Below, piece after piece: positions 34,081-46,855 of a stretch of DNA of 64,000 nucleotides; position 1 is the first letter of the stretch; the number at the start of each line of letters is the position of its first letter. Source of the stretch: Neurospora tetraspora (Eukaryota; Ascomycota; Sordariomycetes; Sordariales; Sordariaceae). The stretch lies in assembly GCF_033439725.1 (NCBI RefSeq), contig NW_026944389.1, positions 434,001 to 498,000 on the forward strand, given 5' to 3'. The notes under the pieces are model-generated. The model was given only the letters and a program-made list of their open reading frames with translations. It had not been told where the DNA came from and did not search any database. The position numbers and the translations under genes are program-made.

Positions 34081-37000
34081 AGTAACATGCAGGACGGCAC
34101 GGGGGTCGGGGAGCCTTTCCCCTTCGAAGTCATGTCCCCGACTTCGACGACTACCAGGAGCATCTCATCACCACCGACGATGTTGAGGCGAAGGGCGTCC
34201 TTGACGGGAAGTTCTCGAGGGTGCGATGGCCAAGTTGCGCTGGCAGGTTTCAACCCACGCCTTGAAGAGAACGAAGAGATTCCCTCTTCTCCAGGCTTTC
34301 TCTGCCTTTGGCTCAGTGCCGTCTCGGAGGCTCGTGTCATGTGGGACGAGGCCACTCCCCTCCCGGTGGTCTACGTCCGTGCCACTGACCATCGACCAGG
34401 CCACCTTGACACTCTTATTGCTTTCAACTAGAGAACATTGAAGAGGGAACCCAGAAGTGGTCTGCCCAGCGCAGCATTCCGCCGCAGCCACAAGCTGCCA
34501 ACGGAAACGCATTGGCGTTTGTGGAGATATCGGTGAGCGAGATAGAAGGACTTGATCGTCCTTGAGAGCCTTCGGGCGTGTATGAAGTGTGTTCTGTTAG
34601 AGTAGGGGCGCAGGGGGGTTGTGTTTGAGGAACGTCGCATCGAAACCGCCTATAGCGGTGGGGTTTGGTACATGTATTGAGAGAGGTCATGTAGGGTCGG
34701 GTCCGGTATCAGGAAGTTCTAGGGTGGCCGGTGGATTGATTGAGAGCAGCAAGACGAAGGTGACGACGGAGGTGCGCCAGTCGATGCCCTCTTCGCCCTC
34801 AACCGCAGCGATCTTTCATCCATTCCATCCTAGGACTTCCTAGGAGATTTCATCACCCAGGAGAGCGTGGTTTGGGGATGGAGTTCCGGAAGAGATACCC
34901 ATTTGCTTTTGTCGAATTACTTTTCTTGATACCTAGCTACACCCTTATTGCTTGTTATTAGGATGTCTTAACAGCTGGCTGGCGCTTTTGGTCAGAGCCA
35001 TCATGGCATGAACAGGCATGGATCAATGTCACTTGCTTTGCATGCCATACCAACTTTCTTCCTTCAACTTCTTACAACTTTTCGTGACTGTTACAACAGT
35101 CGTAACCCAAGAGGTGAGTTTCTCGGAGAGAAGCTCCAGCATGACATGACCATCAGTCAACCAGATCGTCGTCGACTAGGTACAAGATCGAGGCAAGCAC
35201 ATGCCCAACACCGACTGACTGCTGCAAGCGGACACTTGACTGTCATCGAACATCTTTGCAGGACCAAACTATAGAATATTTGATCACTGCCTCGCCTCGT
35301 CTAAGGATTGATGACACATGGATGTTATCCCAGTGGCACCGAAGGTCCGAAGGCGACGCTCTACACTTGTAGATCGAAACTCCAGCATGCACCTCGGACT
35401 GGAACGTTCGTTTAGCCTTCGCAGTTACGAACAGATGCAGAAGGGCGCCCGTTCTTGGCACAACTCCGTCCTCAACGTCTTGAAGGCATCACCGACTTAC
35501 ACGTTTCTCCTGGCGACCTGGCCCGCAAGGGATCGTGCTACTACCTAGATGCGCTTTCAAAAGCCCTCTTTTCGAACATAAAACAGGAGTGTCAACTTTG
35601 TCGACCGCTTTATCTCCATTCCTTCTCGCCCGGGTCCCGGAGTCTTCCACCGAGGCCGTTAGACTACTTGGTAATGTGAGGGATCGCTGCTGCCGGGTAG
35701 GTAATCGTCGGCTGCGTCGATGGTATGATTAGAGGGCAGGAGGGAGTGAGGCGGCCGAAGGCCCGAAGTGCATCCGGGACGCGGACTTAGGCGGTCGTGA
35801 AGTTCCTGTGCTTTGGGTCTGGAGTTTCGGTTGGTTTGGTTCTGCTCCGACAAATCCACAGCGTGGTAGAGAACGAAAAACTTGGTGTCGCCGGGCCGAT
35901 GGTTTGCGGTTCAGTTCGGCATGTCGTCGACTCGTGTATATCGTTTTGTTGGGTGTGACAAACGACCGTTGAGTTGAGGACTTGGGATGTCGTCGGGCGG
36001 ATGCAGCCACTACGGCACGGGTATTTGAGCCTCCATTCCAGCGCGGCGGCAGTGGCTGGCGGGGCATCCCGTTGCATCCAGCCATCGTCGGTACCGTATA
36101 ACCTCGAGAAATTGACTTTCGGGAACAGAAAAGTACATGCACGGTTCAAGGTGTCATGCAACTACATATGTACATGCTTTTTTTTTTTGCTTTTTTTCTA
36201 CATCCGACTCCTTTAACCCTGCCTGTACTTTGCTTTCCCGAAAGTCAAGTTCGCGAGATTATACGGTGTTGCATGCAATGCATTATATGCATCGCGACCA
36301 GTTGTCTTGGCAGAAAACTTGTTAGAGACTTTCATTGTTTTGAGGCTTTTTTTTCGTGCAAATTAAGAGTGAATGTTGTTTTTTTATCATTGTCATAATG
36401 TCACTTTAATAGCAACTCATACATATACTCGCATGGGCTGAGCGCGGAGGTGTGGTTCTGTCAACGAAGTTTTGTGGTTGACCATGTCGTTGATGCTCGG
36501 GAGGGTGATTATGTCAGCAGCATTCCTTCGCTACCAAAAACCGGGTTTCGGTTTGGAATCGTGATTGTTTTCACTTACCCTGTATTTTTGGTAAGATTCA
36601 CAGCAATAACCCTAACCCGAATGGCGGGCAGCTTGCCGCTTATTGTACGTTTGTTTACTTTGTTCAGGGGGAAGTGGGGTTACACCGGTAGCCAAAAATT
36701 GCATGTTTGGCGCAGCCTGGAAGTGTACGATGTTTTTGCAAGTTTCTTCTGGAGTATGGATGGCTTGAAGGATTGCAAGTGCATTGATTGAATCACATCT
36801 TCTCCGTATCTGAATGCATCGTAACTTCTTCAAGTGTCTGGACGTCGACACTTGCGGGAAGGAGAAAAGCGGGGGAGATTGGACTGCGGCATGCACGGCA
36901 TGACTTGCAGGACATCAGTCGGCAGCAGCAAGGCATGGAAATCAGGAAACAACAACGTGCATCGTCGTTAAGCAACATTAAGGCATTCTGACTTCAACGA

Positions 37001-40000
37001 CGTCTCAGCCCTTCAATTCAGCAAATCCTCCCTGGCGTTTCATTTCTTGTCCTGTCTCTATCATCTGATGAACCAAGCTGGGTCGGGAGGCCAAAACAAC
37101 GTCTCTCGATGTCCAACACTCCAACCATCGGAACCCTCATGATATCACTGTCAATTACTTTGATGACAAAGAAGCCATTCAGTGTGTTTTGCTCCTTCCG
37201 TGTGTCTCCTTGTCAATTTTCCACCATCTCCCCCATGCCATCCTTGGCGCATCTGCCAAAGAAGTAGGAGCGATAGACAAAGAACGCAGGCGCGAGGTCT
37301 TTGTCTGCTGGTGTTCCATCTTCCTTGTTCTTCCAAGTATGCTTGAATCGGAATTCGCTGCGTTACCTCCTCCTCCGCCATGGGAACTTGACGTCTCGTG
37401 ACAAGGCAACCTCGTCTCCTCTCTCGTTGCTCGTGAGCAAGTGTTTTCATCTCCCAGTCGCTCTCCACTCTCGTGCGCCATATCTCAAGCAATCACGGAA
37501 CCACGCCGCTCATTCCCATACTTTTCTCTTGATGGCTCCGGTATCACGTCTTCAACCCGGCTCCGAGATACGAGCGCCAGTGAGGGCCATCATTTTCTCT
37601 TCTACCCCAGCTCGTCAACGTTTTCGGCGCCTCTGGACAATTGGAATCCCCAACTTATACCTCAGCCGCTTCTGGAGTGACGCCCTGCCACACACCAACT
37701 GTCTCGACCGACAAGGAGTCGCTGATCTTACGCTCGTGGCCATGGAGAGGCGAGCGGTCCGGGCCTCATCGCTGCTCATGCCAATGACCTAGCGGAAGGG
37801 ATTACAAGCGGGACGTGGCACAAGTCTGGTGCCCTGAGCTGTGGGTATAGAGGCCGGCGGAGCAGCGACTGAAGCGGCGGGCGCTGAAAGGGGCCGAGCG
37901 GCTGTCGTAACGGTATGGGTGACGAACCAGCGACGGAACCCCGAGGCGTTGGAGGCAAAGGGCAGCCAAGGCGACTCACGAAACCGCCTGGCCCACGTGG
38001 GCGTGGCTGCTGCTGAGTACACCTATTGTGGGCTTTTCTTGAGGACTTGGCAGAACGTTCGTCGTTGTTGAGGTGCCTCGAGTGGGGAGACTGCCATCTT
38101 TCTCTTTCTATTCTGGCTGGTGTCCTCTCGCTTCTGTTTTTTGCCTTGCCTCCCCTTATTCCTCCGCCCGACGGTTGATGACTTGTTCGCCCCCTCTTCT
38201 TGATTCTTCTCTCTGTTAATCGAACGGCGCAGGATCGGATTGTGGAATCGCGAGTGCGCAGGGATAGTCGTACTCTCGGGCCTTATGTACTTGATGTGGC
38301 AGGTTCTCAGAAGCCCGCTTGACCGGTTCTTTGTTTCTTCGCTTATCACAATGGACGTCGACATAGGCCGGAACCAAGGGCGATAGGGTCACCGTTGACA
38401 ATGGTCTTTGTCAGAGCAAAGTTGCCGAGCAGCCAGCGCGAAGAAGGTCAATGGTCATGCATGTTTGTCGTGTTGTCTCCTAGTCTCTTCCTTGACTGTC
38501 TTTACTCTCACTCGTCGTTCGGCTGTCTTGGCTGTTCTTGCTCGATCATCGGTTCGCTTTTTACTCGCCGCGTTTGTCTCGCTCTCGACGGCAGTCGCCG
38601 TGCCGCGGCCCGCCAGACTCAGCTCTACCCTCTTCTCCTCCATCTGCGAGCATGTCCAACTTTTTTCTGGGCCCGGTTCTCGGTGTTCTCTTCTCGTTGG
38701 TGTCAAGTGACAAACTAAACGGTGCCGCCATGGTCGTCGAGTTCTTGTCGTGGCTTCTCTTGCTTCAGCTCCTGCTGGTAGGAGACTTCTACGGATAATC
38801 GGAAGTGGTCAATCAAGTACAATTTACGGGGATGTTGGCAATGAACAGGCGCCGGAATCTCGAATTATCCTGGGGTTTTCCAGAGGTTGTATGACCTGTA
38901 GGGTTGAGCGTCCGATCAACGGCAACCCAAGGTTTTGAAGACTGCAGCCAGAAGGAGGACTTGCTCAGTGCGGGCTATCGAGATCCAATCTGTCATGGCA
39001 CAGTGACAACGTTGGCTCGCTCGTGGCTACCATCGTTCTTCAGATAGCCAGAGATGAGTGTCAATCACTTCAGCAGTTGGGTCAAGAATTGGTTCTACTT
39101 TCTGCCGCTATTCCTTTTGTAACCAAGGGCACATCCACGTCGGTAACAGCAGAGTGTTGTTGGAAGCCGGGGCCTCTTGGGTACAGCTGAAGGTCTACCA
39201 GCGATCACGAATCAGTTGCTAAAGCTCTCCTGAAGCGGGGTGGCTTCCCAGCAAGTACGCGGCCTTGGCAGCTTGGTTTATTTACTTCTGCAGCTCCCCT
39301 CCACGTGGAAGTACGTCCAAGCACGTTGACGGTTGCTTCTTTCTGGATACTCTGTTACGGTATGGCGGGTCTCCGGCAGATCTGAGTTTCATCTTCGACC
39401 CAGGCGGTACGGTAGGATCAAAACGGCTGAATTTATATACTCAAACGGACGGAACGCGAGCTCTGTAGACGCCGGGTAGGATGACACACACAAGGTGATC
39501 ATCCAGCGGTCAAGGGATTCTCCGCCAGAAGGATGGGAGGACCAGTATTGAGCAAGACAAGACAGAAGAGAAGCACACATCCCTTCACCATCAGTCCTCA
39601 CCAAACTTCAGGATCTGGAGCAGGGGCTCATCCGGTCGATAAGGTCGTTCACTGCCCTGCTGGGGAAACCTTGAGCTGAACAAAATGACCGTAAGTGGTT
39701 TAGCGCCTTGTCCATGGCCGAGTGTCTGCCAACGGAATTGCGCCAAAACCTCAACTCCTTCGATCTGCCTGGAGCCAATCATAATTCGTCCTTTTGCTCA
39801 GTGCCGGCTGCCCTGTGCGCTGCCTCCTTCCCGTTTAGTGTACAGGTTGGAAAGATTCCCTCTCCACTCTTCTGATTTCAGCTTTCCAAATTCCCTTCTT
39901 ATAGCCTCCCCTCTTGAACTTTCCCCCCCCTCCAAACTTCCTAACCTCACCTCAATTTTCGCATCCGCGAGAAACCAGCTATTTTCGACCACCGAGATAT

Positions 40001-40590
40001 CGAAACTGATCAGTAAGCTCATAGACATTACAAGTAAGTACAGCGATTGCTTCACCTTGCTTGCCCATGACTGTCGACCAGGTCGACGTCGCGACAACGA
40101 TTTCTTTTCCTGCCACTCGCCAACACTCCTCTGCCCCTCAACTGGATTTACTGCCTGTCGGTCGCCTCGACGTCGTCTCACTACGTGATAGTGGCCCTGG
40201 TGTGTCAACAGTCACTGTCGGTTTGGTGCCCCTTCTTACCCTTACCCTTTCCTCGTCGACTTTCCGTGCCTTCTCCCCAATCACTTCCTTTTTCAGACAG
40301 ATCATCGTCTTCTGTCTCTGGTCTCGGAAGGTCAAAGTCTTCACTTCGTTTCCGCTTCCCCTGGTTATCACATCGAGCTCACTTCCCTCGGACCCTCTCA
40401 CCGTGCCCTCACCAGCACACCTGCCAAGCGGTACCCGGCCGCTGCTCAGTCAATCTCATCAGCATCCCTGTTGCATTTTCTGGAGCTCTCCTCAAGCTTT
40501 TTGCCGATGTTCGGGACTCAAACCTCAGGGCTAGTATACTAATTCGTAATATTCAAGACCACCAGCAGGGACACACAAGACTTGGTCAAC
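34081..40590. other. Long stretch with no supported gene
   Basis: About 6.5 kb. Frames overlap on both strands and none carries recognisable motifs or a consistent exon series. On the minus strand 37792-38022 has a leader-like Arg/Ser/Ala composition but no continuation. The inverted repeat at 36093-36267 is the only structured feature found. The last 900 bp are pyrimidine-rich and probably form the promoter and 5' leader of the gene at 40591. Confidence 0.35.
36093..36267. repeat. Inverted repeat with 55-57-bp arms
   Basis: The left arm 36093-36149 (ACCGTATAACCTCGAGAAAT and on) and the right arm 36213-36267 are reverse complements with scattered mismatches; the block TTGACTTTCGGGAA pairs perfectly. 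The 63-bp spacer includes T-runs (36179-36188, 36191-36197). The pairing may extend weakly outward to about 36070 and 36300. It could be a small hairpin element (MITE-like), or two copies of a repeat in opposite orientation. Confidence 0.6.
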
Positions 40591-42006
40591 ATGTCTTCCG
40601 CGCAGGTCCCAATGCCCGGCTTTAACGCCCCTGATGCGTTTCGGCTAATTCGGTTCATGAAGTCGAACGCTTTATCAAGCGGTGACAAGATCAGATGCTG
40701 GACAGAAATCGATCGTATATACGACAACCTGACCGATAGTAACGGCACAACGAGATCCCTCCCGGCCATCGAACAGGTGGTCGGTCACCCCCTTCGAAAT
40801 CCGGTCCTCAGAGACAATTCCCTCCTCGCGGGGGTTAACTTCCCATTGGAAGTGTATGAATGGTGTTCAGACAGAGACGAGGAAGGGGTCCTGGATGAAG
40901 CTATAACTCAGCTGGGGCAGACCAAACCCTTTCTAATTGGGCTCGAACAATACCTCACCGTCCAAGAGAGGGAAAACCGACACTCAACATCACAAGAGGC
41001 AAAAGAGGAGCCTAATCATCGTCCTTTTCCGGCGAACTTAGTCAAGTCATGGAGTGACGTTTTGGCATTCCGTCATTGGTACCGATCTGTAACCAGCCGA
41101 CCGGTACAGGCAAACCCAAGCGATGTCCCGACGGACTTTGACCGACGAGCTGAAATTGCCCAGCTCTTTTATGACGCCATCATTGACGAGCCGGAAAACA
41201 TGGTCGAGAAGATTGTCCCTGACGACAAGGACGACGACAAGAAGGGGGAGAGCAAGAACGCCGACAAGAAGGGGGAGAGCAACAACGCCGAGAATAAGGA
41301 GAAGAAGGTTCATCCTCAAGTCGAGAAAGTCAGGCGCATATCTCCATTGAGCAAGTTCGCTTTGAGTTGGGATTTGGTGGTGAGTGTCCAAGAAACACCG
41401 ACGTACTCCAGGCATCTGAGCGAGTTTGAAGCTGACCTTATCTAGCACCATGTCGAGAACGAACACTTGGGTAACCCAATCACGGCCCCATATTCCCACG
41501 AGACCTACCCGAAGGGAGGTAGAGGTTATAGGAGATATCGTGATAGAGTCCAGGCCGTCCGCGAGCTCATGTCTGTAAGTTATAGCCCGGGTTAGGATTT
41601 ATACCAGACTTGCACGTAGTCAAGTACAAGAGAGCGTTTGCTGATCGGTGTATCAAATCCAGCGGTCAAAGGCAGCTGTCATGAACTCGACAGAGGTTGG
41701 CTACCTCGCCCGCGCTAGCGCGCACCCTAAGCAAGAGATCGCGGTAAGATAGCTTCGTCCTTGGCTCATCAAATTTCCCTGAGAATGGTTAAATGCTAAT
41801 ATATCTTGGGTTGCCAGACCAAGGTGACCAACAAGGGCACCAACGCAAGACGAAACCGACAAGTCAAAGCCGGTCAAAAGGTCCTTACCGAGAAGGAACA
41901 GAAGACCAAGACATCCAAGCCAAAAGGCAAGGCCAAGGAGGCGGGCAAAGACCAAGCGAACCAATCAACGCAGATGACGAGCCCACCCGCCAGCAATGGT
42001 GCATAG
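40591..42006 (+). CDS. Family member G (subfamily 2): four exons
   Basis: Model: join(40591..41379, 41446..41574, 41663..41743, 41818..42006), 394 aa to the first stop. Residues 1-60 contain FRLIRFMKSNALSSGDKI and CWTEIDRIYDNL, equivalent to the motif region but without its phase-1 intron. The core has AITQLGQTKPFLIGLEQYL, FRHWYRS and a Lys/Asp-rich stretch with a repeated DKKGES, then HPQVEKVRRISPLSKFALSW. Exon 2 has YPKGGRGYRRYRDRVQAV. The 81-nt exon begins RSKAAVMNS, and the last exon TKVTNKGTNARRNRQ is Lys-rich. The phase-0 intron positions around the 81-nt exon match members D and E, which proves common descent despite low identity. The stop TAG 42004-42006 is followed by a very long open frame (next entry). 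Function unknown. Confidence 0.75.
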
Positions 42007-43572
42007 GAGCACCCTGGTGGGTTGAGGCCCAACGTCACCGGTCATGACACTCAACCGGAGCAAGCTTCGGTGGATAACCAATCCTCAGAGAGGCCTACAA
42101 AACGGCGGAGAAAGGAGAAAGGCCCCCTGGAGAGGGTGGCCGAGGAACACGAACGCCAGGCGGCTGAATATGAACGCCAGGCGGCTGCGGCTGGCAGAGC
42201 GCCTGCAGTGTCCGAGCCTGAGCTCGCCGGACAAGTCAATGCCTCTGAGAGCGACAATGGCAACGTTGTCTCGCCCAACACCAGTATTGGTTCGTCCAAT
42301 ACTCCAGTGAACGTCGACAGAAGCTCTTCCGGACCGAACCACCAGGGCACCGGAGTGGCCACTTGGCAAATGTCTGCCGCCGACACCTATCCTCTCTCGA
42401 ATCCCGAGCGCGCCAATCTCCCGGTTGGTTCAACTCCGTCTACGTCCTTAGCTACTCTAGACAACGGGGCTTGGACACCTACGCCCCATCACCAGCCGTT
42501 TGCGGCATATGCATCGACACCAGCGGCTGCGCCTGTCGACAACACACTCAACAACGCCCTTACATTGACTTCAGCTGCTCCTCCTATTAACAATGCCTTC
42601 AACACCGCCCACGCTCTCATTGGAGATTGGGGATTTGGAATTGATAGTCCGGAGCAAAGTCATCTTGATCCACATGCCTTGTCCGCAGCTACTGCCATCT
42701 ACTCCGGTCTGCAGACTGAATTTCCCTTCGATGATTATGAGCCTCAGACCCAGACCGCACCAGCTACTCAACCTAGGGCAACATGGGCTCACGATGGCGG
42801 TACCCAGACTTTCGGCGCACCATACTCCAGCTCTAGTTCTCCAACCGCCCTTCCGCAGAACTCCGAGACGGCCGGTACTCCTACCGCGCCCGCCGGCCAG
42901 GCCACTAACTCCCGGGATGCCGGTCCGGGTAACAGGCAGGTTACCTGGGAGGGCTATGAATATCAATGGCTCAATGACATAGAAGACTAGAGGCAGCTAG
43001 TCACAACCACCTCGGCTGCGGGCGCGGATCAAGACCACCCTCTCGGAAGAGGAGGCCCGATGCAGCCGTCACCGGTTGGATGAAGTGGTCAAGGTGGCCG
43101 CTTCATCCGCCGCAGTGGGAAAACTTCCAAAGGGACTCGAGGTCTGGAGCACATCAGGAGAGGGGCGCAGGCAGATGCGGAGATGGAGAGGACGGGGATC
43201 TCGCAACACGACGAACGCAGCCTGGCTGCTTCCCAGAAGCATGCCATTGTTCGCTTGGAGAAGGGGCAGCTTTACAAGCACGGCGCAGCGGAGTATCGGG
43301 AGGAGTGTTTACGAGGGGTCCGTGGGAATGGAGATGAGGCGATGACTGGGGATGGGGAAGTAGGAGGGTAAGGGTTGCCTGGCTTGCAGCCTCGGAATCC
43401 AAAAGGCCCAAACCAACCATTCCAGGCTCGAGTTGCTAGTGGCAGAGTCGCCAGCCACCAGAACAGCAACGACCGTATCACCAACGGCCGGATCAACAAG
43501 CCTAAGAAGAATGGACCCAGTGGTTCATATGACCAAGGTGGCCGCTTCTTCCGCCGCGGCGGAATGAAATGA
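42007..43572 (+). pseudogene. Long in-frame extension of member G beyond TAG
   Basis: In the frame of the last exon, TAG 42004-42006 is followed by 327 open codons to TAG 42988-42990. The sequence continues through TGA 43081-43083 and TAA 43369-43371 to TGA 43570-43572. The first part has the NLS-like RPTKRRRKEKG, an Ala/Glu/Arg helix (ERQAAEYERQAAAAGRA), a Ser/Thr/Asn/Pro-rich region, GDWGFGIDSPEQSHLDP and the end YEYQWLNDIED. The later part carries RGG-type segments, QGGRFIRRSG near 43090 and QGGRFFRRGG at 43540-43566. Paralogue pieces at 47930-48758 match the first part. It could be a relic, a read-through product, or a separate gene starting at an internal ATG such as 42370. Confidence 0.5.
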
Positions 43573-44032
43573 GACTAGGGAGCCTTACAACCTCTGGAAC
43601 TCGGTTTTCCGCTCAAGAACAGTAAATCCGCTCAAGAAGAGTCAACAGTCGCTTAGCCACGTTAGATAGGAAATATCAGAAAAAAGGTAGCCTATAAGTC
43701 GGATTCAGTCACGCTTGCTACATGATCGTGAGTCATGGAAATGATGCTGGGGGCAAGTATCTGACTCCTCCGGGTCTGACGGGGGTTGCTCCCTTGCTTC
43801 AATCTTTCTCGTCATCAATGAGGTAAACATAAGATAGAGTGATGATTATCCCGAGAGGGAGATCCCTTGTATTGAATCCGTACTAGTATAAAGTGTCTCC
43901 AAACCCCCTTAGCCCAGATTTGTAGCTTTTCAGGCCATTAAAACTCAATTCTAAGCTCCCGTAGCACTATTGTTCCTCTATATACCCATCTACAACCTAC
44001 CTTAGGTACTTACTACTCACCAGAAACCCCAG

Positions 44033-45644
44033 ATGCCGGAGGCAACCGTTACCGAGCTTCCTGAGACCTCCGACAGAACTCCCGAACGTGGTAAAACTCC
44101 CGGCATGCACATGGGAGTGGGACACGTTCAAATCCCAACTATCGTGGTGCCTTCGCCAGGTGGAACGAACCGTATTCCACACAGCGGAGACTGGTCTGGC
44201 AAAAAGGAAGAAATCCACCCACAAGTGAAGCGGGTGAGGGATATGTCCGATTTGAAGAAGTATATCCTGAGCTGGGACTGGCTAGCCGTGCTGGTTCAGC
44301 CAACAAGACTCCAGGGCACCACAAGCATCCTCACGCACAGACAGGTAGTCTATGACATACAATCAATCCCTCAACCCGACTCTTACCCCGTGATGCTCCT
44401 CCGAGCGCAATATCCCGACCTCCACGACCCCAACGGCTGGAACTGCCGAGTCACAAGCGGCCGCCTCGGCAACGCCGTCGACCCTGTCTGCGGACAGTGC
44501 ATCCACGACTGCAGCAGAGGGAGATATCCTCAACCCGGCCTTGTTCGATTTGCCGCCGATGGTTTCGCACAGTCGAGTACAGCCTCCATGGCTCAGCAGC
44601 TGCCGTCGCCATATACCTCTACCTGGAGCGATACATCAGTCAGTATCCCCACTCCAGCCCGAGACGGAAACGTCGTATAACGCCGACCTAAACAACGCCA
44701 GCCTGAGCGACAGCGACCATACCCGGGTGCCTAGCAAGCCGAGTGCACATGCCTTGTCTGGCAGCCAGGCACGAGCAAGTGTTCAGGTTTCGAGCACCTC
44801 AAAAACAAGCCGGGCCATTCCACCAACAATGGCTACCGTAACTACACCCTTTCCGTCGGTGGAGGGCGCAGTCATCAAGCGCATATCTCTTGGTTGTTCC
44901 TCCAACCTCACCACCACTCGGACCAGCCTCCTGAGCAACTATCCCAACGGCAGCAACTATCCCAACCGCAGCAACTATCCTATTATCACAACGGGGCTTG
45001 GGCAAACACGCCGTTGTCTACGAGTTATCGGGGCGGCTTGGATGGTGCTGAAGATAACTTGGACCTGGCTTTGTTTGAGGCGCATCGTTCATGGTACGCT
45101 TCTGTCAGCGAAGCCAACCCTTCTCGATCACAAGGCTCGGTAAACGATGAAGACAAGGGAACACTGGCGCCATCTATCCTCAACTCCAGGGCGTGACGAC
45201 CGCTCGTACAGGCTCGACAGCCAACGTCCCTAATGGGACACACCGGTCTGCTGCGGTCTGGGATTTGAGTGGTTACCAAGGGCGCAATGACTCTGGATAT
45301 TTGCCCTCGACTTCTTCCAATGAATCCAATCAGGGAGCAACGGCCCCATCTACGTCTACACAATCCTTCGAACAACCCTACGCAGCCTTCATGGCTCAGG
45401 TGCCGCGGACACAGACTTGGAACGCTGCACCCTCTAGTGTTGCTGCTCCAGCCCTTGACGGAAACAACGATTCTCAAGAGATCAAGCAGCCATGTCCGAG
45501 GACCAAAACAACCCTCAGGTCGCCGGCGCGGGGTACGGCTTCCTTCCCCAGAATCACGGCATACTGAATCATCAAGGCAACCATGGAGTTGCCATTCCAG
45601 ATGACGAGCCTTTTGACTGGGACTTTTGGCTTAACCGACCTTGA
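44033..45644 (+). pseudogene. Decayed subfamily-2 copy
   Basis: From ATG 44033 a frame reaches EIHPQVKRVRDMSDLKKYIL and SWDW, matching HPQVEKVRRISPLSKFALSW of member G; the N-terminal domain before it is missing. After 44280 the body exons are not recognisable. Tail pieces follow in changing frames: FAADGFAQSS (near 44560), Gln-rich QLSQRQQLSQPQQLSYYHNG (44930-45000), SGYLPSTSSNESNQG, and a final GYGFLPQNHGILNHQG ending DDEPFDWDFWLNRP at TGA 45642-45644. At least two frameshifts separate them. Confidence 0.5.
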
Positions 45645-46513
45645 AAGGATGGTGAAGAACCCGAGAATAAGGTGGCGCGGATGAGTTTTAATCTCTCTCT
45701 CTTTGTCTCGAGCGAAGATACTCGGAGGACCCGTCCGCTTCCGGACTTGGTGGTTCTCACGGCCGCATCTTCCGTATTGGCTGCATCGTTTACACAATTT
45801 GAGTAATGGAGGAGGTCGGAGAGGGTAAATGAGGCCATGATATTGAGGTTGAAGGACACGGCAGTACTCGTTGGTGCAACCGGGAGCTCAACTCCCAGAC
45901 CATCGGTGTTATGATCACCGCCAGTCACAACCGCGACCGGAAGGAAATTGATGGGAAGGGACTGTTCTCTTTCAGAAAGGGAGCAAAGCCGCAAGTGAAA
46001 TCCAGGAAAATGATCATCTGTCGTTCAACAAGGAAGCCGAGGGGGAGATTATCAGCTACACCATGGGGCGGATACAAGCCCATGGATGCCCGTGTTTGAA
46101 GGATTCGGACCTCGGGGGAGTAACTCCATGGAACGAGGAGCAGCCACGCCTTCTTCAATCAGGTAGCGATAGGTTGCGCTTGCTTTGCGTGTATTTCAGT
46201 CGGGACAAGTCATGTTCATGAGTCACTTGTGTACCTAGGTAGGTGTTATTCTGTGACTAAACCGTCTTTTGACTCAGTTCCCTCTCTGCCCAGGTTACCC
46301 CCTTGCTTCCAATGTATGACTAGGCGCCCTTATGAGCTGGTCATACTTCAGGGATAACCATCATCTTCCTTCACACTCTGTGGTATTTAAAGACCTTCAT
46401 CCCCATTGTTCGCTGCTGGATCTCAAAAGGTTTCTAGCCAGTCTCCATGGTCTCAAAAATACTTCGTCATACAATCCCTTGTACACAAAACCAACCATAC
46501 AAAAACCATCGAC
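45645..46513. other. No gene seen
   Basis: Spacer between the decayed copy and the fragment at 46514. No frame with family motifs and no RNA gene recognised. Confidence 0.4.
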
Positions 46514-46855
46514 ATGCCCAGGCTTCCTGACGGACCGTTCTTCGGCGCCTCTGGCGTATTCATGCTCAACAAGTTTATGAAGAGGAACGACATAACGCCC
46601 GACGTCAAGGTACAATGCTGGAAGGTCATTGACATCATTTACGACAATTTTCTCGACAGCAACGGAAACAAGAGGTCACTGGAAGTGATAGAGATGGTCC
46701 AAAAACCGTTAGACAACCCGACACTCACACTCCTTACAGGAGTCCTTTTCGCACGGGAGGTCTACAGATGGTGCTCTTTCTTTCACGACGATGATTTGGG
46801 CCTGCTCGATGTAGCAATTGCAAAGTTGGACCAAACACATAGACACTGCTCTTAA
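46514..46855 (+). pseudogene. N-terminal fragment of a subfamily-2 copy
   Basis: ATG 46514 opens 113 codons: FMLNKFMKRNDITPDVKVQ and CWKVIDIIYDNFLDSNGNKR match FRLIRFMKSN and CWTEIDRIYDNLTDSNGTTR of member G; REVYRWCSFFHDDD and LDVAIAKLDQT also match. The frame then breaks where member G has LGQTKPFLIG, and ends at TAA 46853-46855. Shifting one base restores TKHIDTALKSL, so a frameshift is the likely cause. No core or 81-nt exon follows directly. It could still be transcribed as a short protein. Confidence 0.6.

Noticed and set aside
37301-37792. Plus-strand frame of 163 codons
   Set aside because: No motif, no splice context, and equally long frames overlap on both strands.
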